From a bacterium (GTDB lineage: Bacteria > Desulfobacterota > Deferrisomatia > Deferrisomatales > BM512): a stretch of 9,883 bases of DNA. Position numbers and translations under genes: made by a program. Location: contig SRXB01000055.1 in the NCBI GenBank assembly GCA_009724975.1, positions 1 to 9,883 on the forward strand, read 5' to 3'. The first letter of the stretch is position 1, and each line of letters opens with the position of its first letter. Positions 6,365 through 9,883 of the stretch are shown in pieces. The notes under the pieces were generated by a model. That model did not search any database, was not told the DNA's origin, and saw nothing but the letters and a program-made list of their open reading frames with translations.

Positions 6365-8056
6365 TTAAGCCGTCTTTGCCTCTTTGAGGCCGAGCTCTTC
6401 GCTCATCTGCTCCCTCAAGACGAACTTTTGTATCTTTCCGGTCACCGTCATTGGGAAGGAATCGACGAATTTAACGTAGCGCGGGATTTTGTAGTGCGCT
6501 ATCTGCCCCTTGCAAAATTCCCGCACCTCTTCGGCGGTGGCGGTTTCGCCCTCGCGAAGCTTGATGAGGGCGCAAAGCTCCTCGCCGTATTTGTGGTCGG
6601 GGACCCCTACCACCTGCACGTCGGATACCTTCGGGTTGCGGTAGAGGAATTCTTCTATCTCGCGCGGGTAGATGTTCTCGCCACCCCTTATCACCATGTC
6701 CTTTATGCGACCCACGATGTTGCAGTAGCCATCCTCGTCGATGGTGGCGAGGTCGCCGGTGTGCATCCACCTTCCGGCGTCGATAGCCTCGGCGGTTCGC
6801 TCGGGGTCGTCCCAGTAGCCCTGCATCACGCTGTAGCCGCGGGTTAAAAGCTCCCCCGGGGTTCCGGCGGGGACGATGCGGCCTTCCATGTCGACGATTT
6901 TGACCTCAAGGTAGGGCTGTATGCGCCCAACCGAGGTGACGCGGCGCTCAATCGGGTCGTCAAAGGAGCTTTGGAAGCTCACGGGGCTGGTTTCGGTCAT
7001 TCCGTAGGCTATCGTGACCTCGCTCATGTTCATCTCGCTTATCACGCGGCGCATGAACTCTATCGGGCAGGGCGCGCCGGCCATTATTCCAGTGCGCAGA
7101 GTGGAGAGGTCGTACTTTTTAAAATCTGGGTGGTCGAGCTCGGCTATGAACATCGTCGGCACGCCGTGAAGGGCGGTGCAGCGCTCGGCCTCCACAGTCT
7201 CCAGCACCTTTTGGGGGTCGAAGAACTCGTCGGGGTAGACCATCGTGGAGCCGTGGGTCAGGCAAGCAAGGTTTCCCAGGACCATGCCGAAGCAGTGGTA
7301 GAGGGGAACGGGTATGCAGAGGCGGTCCTGCTCGGTGAGGCGCATCGCCTCGCCAATGAAAAAGCCGTTGTTGAGTATGCCGTGGTGGGTGAGAGTCGCC
7401 CCCTTTGGGAAGCCCGTGGTGCCGCTGGTGAACTGGATGTTGATGGGGTCGTCGAACTGGAGGTCGGCGGCGAGGTCGGCAAGGGCCTTCTTGTCGGCCT
7501 CCGAGGCCAGCCCGCAAATCTCTCCAAAGCCGTAGGAGCCCGAAATCTTCTCGCCTATCACTATTACCGTCTTCAAGTGCGGAAGGCTGGCGGCGCAAAG
7601 TTTGCCGGGCTCGCTCTGGGCAAGCTCCGGCGCCAGGGTCTTCACCATGCCGGTGTAGTCGGAAGTCTTGAAGCGGTCGAGGGTTATTAGGGCCTTTATG
7701 CCAGCCTTGTTGAGGGCGTATTCCACCTCGGCGAGGCGGTAGGCGGGGTTTATGTTTACCAGAATCAGTCCGGCCTTGGCGGTTGCGAACTGGGTCACCA
7801 CCCACTCGGCGTTGTTGGTGGACCATATTCCAACGCGGTCGCCTTTTTTAAGCCCCAGGGAGATGAGTCCGGCGGCGAAGGAATCGACCTGGCTTTTAAG
7901 CTCGGCCCAGCTCCACTTTATATTCTGGTGGCGCACCACCAGAGCGTCGCGCCCGGGCCAGCGGGCCGCCACCGAGTCGAAATAATCGCCAATAGTCTCG
8001 CCGATGAGGGGCTTGTCGCTCCTGCCAATTACGTAGCTCTTTTTAAAAACGGACAT
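6365..8056 (-). CDS. Acyl-CoA ligase, ACSF2-like fatty-acid--CoA synthetase (ANL superfamily)
   Basis: Second ANL ligase, 563 residues, ATP- and CoA-dependent, cytoplasmic. Motifs: A3 FTSGTTGFPKGATLTHHG (209-226, canonical glycines), NINPAYRLAEVEYAL (101-115), A5 YGMTETSPV (351-359), A7 HTGDLATIDEDGY (432-444), A8 GRIKDMVIRGGENIYPREIE (449-468), and A10 MTVTGK with Lys541. NINPAYR, YGMTETSPV and RGGENIYPREIEEFL are features of the ACSF2/medium- to long-chain fatty-acid ligase group; exact chain length is not readable. The ATG at 8056 is chosen because GAGGT lies 6 bases upstream and the protein then begins like its relatives. An in-frame start at 8188 would add 44 low-similarity residues and is rejected. 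It is the first gene of the ligase operon and differs clearly from its neighbour, so the pair did not arise by recent duplication. Confidence 0.94.
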   Translation of the reverse strand: MSVFKKSYVIGRSDKPLIGETIGDYFDSVAARWPGRDALVVRHQNIKWSWAELKSQVDSFAAGLISLGLKKGDRVGIWSTNNAEWVVTQFATAKAGLILVNINPAYRLAEVEYALNKAGIKALITLDRFKTSDYTGMVKTLAPELAQSEPGKLCAASLPHLKTVIVIGEKISGSYGFGEICGLASEADKKALADLAADLQFDDPINIQFTSGTTGFPKGATLTHHGILNNGFFIGEAMRLTEQDRLCIPVPLYHCFGMVLGNLACLTHGSTMVYPDEFFDPQKVLETVEAERCTALHGVPTMFIAELDHPDFKKYDLSTLRTGIMAGAPCPIEFMRRVISEMNMSEVTIAYGMTETSPVSFQSSFDDPIERRVTSVGRIQPYLEVKIVDMEGRIVPAGTPGELLTRGYSVMQGYWDDPERTAEAIDAGRWMHTGDLATIDEDGYCNIVGRIKDMVIRGGENIYPREIEEFLYRNPKVSDVQVVGVPDHKYGEELCALIKLREGETATAEEVREFCKGQIAHYKIPRYVKFVDSFPMTVTGKIQKFVLREQMSEELGLKEAKTA

Positions 8057-8083
8057 CGCAAAACCTCGCAAATCGATTAACTC

Positions 8084-8112
8084 AAAAAAATGGGAGTCGG
8101 GGAAAAGTCCCC
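8084..8112 (-). terminator. Terminator- or attenuator-like hairpin in the ligase leader (tentative)
   Basis: Read on the minus strand, a short stem GGGGA/TCCCC around a 4-base loop (8112-8099) is followed, after 8 bases, by seven T (8090-8084), 27 bases before the ligase start codon. The short stem and the gap before the U-tract make it weak as a classical terminator. Its place inside the leader is what makes it notable. Confidence 0.3.
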
Positions 8113-8358
8113 CGGCCCCTGAAAAAAACGGCGCGGACGGCAAAAACCACCAGCGAATCGGGAAAGCATTGCTGCATGCGGAAAGCAAAGCGGGGACCCC
8201 CCCAACGGCGGGGGAGTCTAAACAAAAAAGGTGCGCTTGTGAATCTTTTTGTTTATCGCGGGGGGAAACGCTCGGGGTATCTTTTTCCCCATAAAACCGG
8301 CCCTCGGCGGAAAAAGTCTTTGCCGCCGTCCGGAAGCTCCGTAAAAATCCTCTGCCAA

Positions 8359-8388
8359 TTGACTACCCTGCCAAGTGCTTGGTATCTT
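8359..8388 (+). promoter_or_regulatory. Possible promoter of the oxidoreductase operon with palindrome in spacer
   Basis: TTGACT (8359-8364, five of six -35 matches), an 18-base spacer and TATCTT (8383-8388, four of six -10 matches) lie about 45 bases before the ferredoxin-subunit start. The spacer contains CCAAGTGCTTGG (8371-8382), a 5-base inverted repeat around TG that could be an operator. Both calls are by eye. Confidence 0.45.
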
Positions 8389-8431
8389 GGTGGGATGCGT
8401 TTTGTTTTGAGAGATGAAAGGCCGTGACGCA

Positions 8432-8635
8432 ATGCCGAAATTGACGATTTTAGAGGAAAGGTGCAAAAGCTGCGGCCTTTGCATCGAATTTTGTCCGAAG
8501 GGGTGCCTCGGATTCACCGATAAATTCAACGCGCAGGGCTACCGCCCCGTAGCGTGGGTGAAGGCCGAGGATTGCAACGGCTGCGCCATTTGCGCGCGGA
8601 TGTGCCCCGACGTGGTCATCGAGGTCATGAAATGA
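8432..8635 (+). CDS. 2-oxoacid:ferredoxin oxidoreductase delta (ferredoxin-like) subunit
   Basis: Small iron-sulfur protein of 67 residues that carries electrons between the catalytic subunits and external ferredoxin. It has two complete 4Fe-4S motifs: Cys11-x2-Cys14-x2-Cys17-x3-Cys21 followed by Pro, and Cys48-x2-Cys51-x2-Cys54-x3-Cys58 followed by Pro. Length and the ending DVVIEV match delta subunits of the VOR/KOR family. An extra Cys25 is present. ATG 8432 is preferred because relatives begin a few residues before the first RC-x-x-C; an in-frame ATG at 8414 would add six residues but has no clear ribosome site. Its stop overlaps the start of the alpha subunit as ATGA (8632-8635), indicating coupled translation. 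It is the first gene of its operon. Soluble ferredoxin is the alternative, but the following genes make the subunit role much more likely. Confidence 0.92.
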   Translation: MPKLTILEERCKSCGLCIEFCPKGCLGFTDKFNAQGYRPVAWVKAEDCNGCAICARMCPDVVIEVMK

Positions 8636-9699
8636 AAAAGACTTTCGAGCGCGGAAACGTAGCCATAGCCAAGGCCGCCGTTGCGGCGGGGTGCCGCTAT
8701 TACTTCGGCTACCCGATAACCCCCCAGTCCGACATCCCCGAATACCTTTCCGGCGTCCTGCCGGGCGTGGGCGGACAGTTCGTGCAGGCCGAGAGCGAAA
8801 TAGCCTCCATCAACATGCTCCTAGGAGCCGGAGCGACCGGCAAGCGCGCCATGACAAGCTCCTCCTCTCCGGGAATAAGCCTGAAGCAGGAGGGGATAAG
8901 TTACATGGCCGGAAGCGAGATTCCGGGCGTGATAGTCAACATCCAGCGCTCGGGCCCGGGCCTTGGCGGCATATCCCCCAGCCAGGGCGACTACTTCCAG
9001 GCCACCCGCGGCGGCGGCCACGGCGACTACCGCACCCTCGTATTCGCCCCCGCCACGGTGCAGGAGATGTACGACCTCACCATCCTCGCCTTCGACCTCT
9101 CTGACAAATACCGCATACCGGCTATGATTCTCGCCGACGCCATGCTCGGCATGATGAAGGAGCCGCTGGACGAGTGGAAGCCCTCCATAGAGGACTACGG
9201 CAAGGAAGAATGGGTGGTGACCGGCGCCAAGGGGCGCGAGCGAAGGCGCATAAAGTCGCTATACCTCGGCGACGGCGAGCTTGCCGCCCACAACTGGCGC
9301 CTCCACGAGAAACACGAAAAAATCGCCAAGGCGGAAACCCGCGTCCACGTCGAGATACCCCACGATTGCGAGATGGCGGTGGTCGCCTTCGGCAGCGCGG
9401 CCCGCATAGCCAAAACCGCCGTAGACCGCGCCAACGCCGAGGGCCGCAAAATCGGGATAATTCGCCCCATAACCGTCTGGCCCTTCCCCTATGACGCCAT
9501 AAGGGCAATAGCGGAAAAAGGCATAAAGCTCCTCACCGTAGAGCTGAACATCGGGCAGATGGTGGAGGATGTGAAAATAGCCGCCAACGGCAAGAGCGAC
9601 GTCGCCTTCCTCGGCTACCCGCCGGGATACCTCCCCTCCCCCGACGAGATTTACGAGAGGATAATGTTCGAAGCGGGCGCAAAGGAGCTTAAACTATGA
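8632..9699 (+). CDS. vorB: 2-oxoacid:ferredoxin oxidoreductase alpha subunit (VorB/KorA-like)
   Basis: Alpha subunit, 355 residues, of an enzyme that oxidatively decarboxylates a 2-oxoacid to acyl-CoA and CO2 with ferredoxin as acceptor, or runs in reverse as a carboxylase. Visible features: GYPITPQSDIPEYL (26-39, the conserved YPITP substrate-pocket motif), VQAESEIASINMLLGAGATG (51-70, with the Glu typical of the thiamine-diphosphate-binding fold), TSSSSPGISLKQEGI (75-89), NIQRSGPGLGG (103-113), and the transketolase C-terminal-like domain (about 240-345). The overall pattern resembles subunits annotated as 3-methyl-2-oxobutanoate dehydrogenase VorB, so 2-oxoisovalerate is the favoured substrate, with 2-oxoglutarate or other oxoacids possible. 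The gene symbol is given on that resemblance. The start at 8632 overlaps the delta stop; its own stop overlaps the beta start (ATGA, 9696-9699). Confidence 0.9.
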   Translation: MKKTFERGNVAIAKAAVAAGCRYYFGYPITPQSDIPEYLSGVLPGVGGQFVQAESEIASINMLLGAGATGKRAMTSSSSPGISLKQEGISYMAGSEIPGVIVNIQRSGPGLGGISPSQGDYFQATRGGGHGDYRTLVFAPATVQEMYDLTILAFDLSDKYRIPAMILADAMLGMMKEPLDEWKPSIEDYGKEEWVVTGAKGRERRRIKSLYLGDGELAAHNWRLHEKHEKIAKAETRVHVEIPHDCEMAVVAFGSAARIAKTAVDRANAEGRKIGIIRPITVWPFPYDAIRAIAEKGIKLLTVELNIGQMVEDVKIAANGKSDVAFLGYPPGYLPSPDEIYERIMFEAGAKELKL

Positions 9700-9883
9700 A
9701 AACGGTATTCACGCGGCCCCAGTCGCTCGTTGACAGGCCCTTCCACTTTTGCCCGGGATGCCACCACGGCCTCGTGCACCGCCTCGTCGCCGAGGCGATA
9801 GACAAATTCGGGGTTCGGGAAGACACCATAGGAGCCGCCTCGGTGGGCTGCTCGGTCTTCATGTACGATTATTTCGACATCGA
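9696..9883 (+). CDS. 2-oxoacid:ferredoxin oxidoreductase beta (thiamine-diphosphate) subunit, 5' part only
   Basis: The first 62 codons of the beta subunit are present; the rest lies beyond the right edge. It begins MKTVFTRPQS and shows CPGCHHGLVHRL (19-30), where Cys19 and Cys22 match the CPGC motif at the start of KorB/VorA-type subunits, then GAASVGCSVF (47-56), the conserved G-x-GC-like turn before the thiamine-diphosphate site. This subunit normally binds thiamine diphosphate and a 4Fe-4S cluster. Its ATG overlaps the alpha stop by 4 bases. A gamma subunit gene would be expected next, outside the window. Confidence 0.9.
   Translation, partial: MKTVFTRPQSLVDRPFHFCPGCHHGLVHRLVAEAIDKFGVREDTIGAASVGCSVFMYDYFDI

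Larger units (their letters stand above)
8057..8431. other. Divergent intergenic region between ligase operon and 2-oxoacid oxidoreductase operon
   Basis: A 375-base stretch with no supported gene. It holds a ribosome binding site for the ligase (acctc at 8063-8067 on the plus strand), a terminator-like hairpin with U-tract (8084-8112), a direct repeat GGAAAGCA (8161-8168 and 8180-8187), and inverted repeats: a C-run against a G-run (8195-8217), GGGGAAA/TTTCCCC (8262-8268, 8284-8290) and CGGCGG/CCGCCG (8305-8310, 8323-8328). A possible plus-strand promoter is at 8359-8388. I see no convincing promoter for the ligases on the minus strand, although one must exist. Confidence 0.6.

Noticed and set aside
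4650..8056. The two ligases as a recent tandem duplication
   Set aside because: Their motifs belong to different ligase groups (SGYRIGPFEV versus GGENIYPREI; TSGTTK versus TSGTTG), and their sequences differ throughout.
8057..8188. Longer N-terminus of the ACSF2-like ligase from an ATG at 8188
   Set aside because: The extra 44 residues do not look like family sequence, and a good ribosome binding site lies right before the internal ATG at 8056.
8176..8427. Plus-strand open frame of 83 codons in the divergent intergenic region
   Set aside because: No ribosome binding site, a translation made of low-complexity basic residues, no recognisable motif, and it crosses the predicted promoter.
1..9883. 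Defence system, phage, integron, toxin-antitoxin or secretion-type cluster
   Set aside because: Every long coding region is explained by efflux, channel, ligase or oxidoreductase families, and no integrase, transposase, repeat array or small toxin-like pair is seen.

Overview
The window looks like chromosomal DNA of a GC-rich, Gram-negative, anaerobically living bacterium. The Gram-negative call rests on two outer-membrane or periplasm-directed lipoproteins of a tripartite efflux system. The anaerobic call rests on a ferredoxin-linked 2-oxoacid oxidoreductase. The gene content would fit a Desulfobacterota/Desulfuromonadales-type organism, but this is inference from gene families and was not tested by any search. 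I see no phage, insertion sequence, CRISPR, tRNA or rRNA.

Layout. (1) Positions 1-3125, minus strand: a drug-efflux type operon read as TetR-family regulator, outer-membrane factor (TolC/OprM type), then periplasmic adaptor, which runs off the left edge; the inner-membrane pump should lie beyond it. The regulator and outer-membrane factor overlap by 8 bases. A perfect TTGACA -35 box and a 20-base inverted repeat lie upstream of the regulator, an arrangement typical of a self-repressing TetR promoter. (2) Positions 3436-4569, plus strand: an MscS-type mechanosensitive channel, ending at a strong bidirectional terminator (4592-4628). (3) Positions 4650-8056, minus strand: two adjacent but different acyl-CoA ligases, an ACSF2-like enzyme first and an ACSM/medium-chain-like enzyme 26 bases downstream. 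(4) Positions 8432-9883, plus strand: a divergent operon for a 2-oxoacid:ferredoxin oxidoreductase (VOR/KOR type), with the ferredoxin-like delta subunit, the alpha subunit and the start of the beta subunit, joined by ATGA stop/start overlaps.

How the genes may work together. The two ligases make acyl-CoAs from free carboxylic acids, and the oxidoreductase interconverts acyl-CoA plus CO2 plus reduced ferredoxin with a 2-oxoacid. The 375-base divergent region between them holds a possible promoter with a palindrome in its spacer, several hairpins and a terminator-like element. A joint role in branched-chain, aromatic or other short-chain acid metabolism is plausible but inferred. The efflux operon and the mechanosensitive channel are both envelope functions, but nothing in the sequence ties them together.

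I found no clearly new biological system. The points most worth checking are the autoregulatory promoter/operator, the seven-heptad repeat and long hairpin of the adaptor, the Lys substitution in the P-loop-like motif of one ligase, and the control elements between the ligase and oxidoreductase operons.
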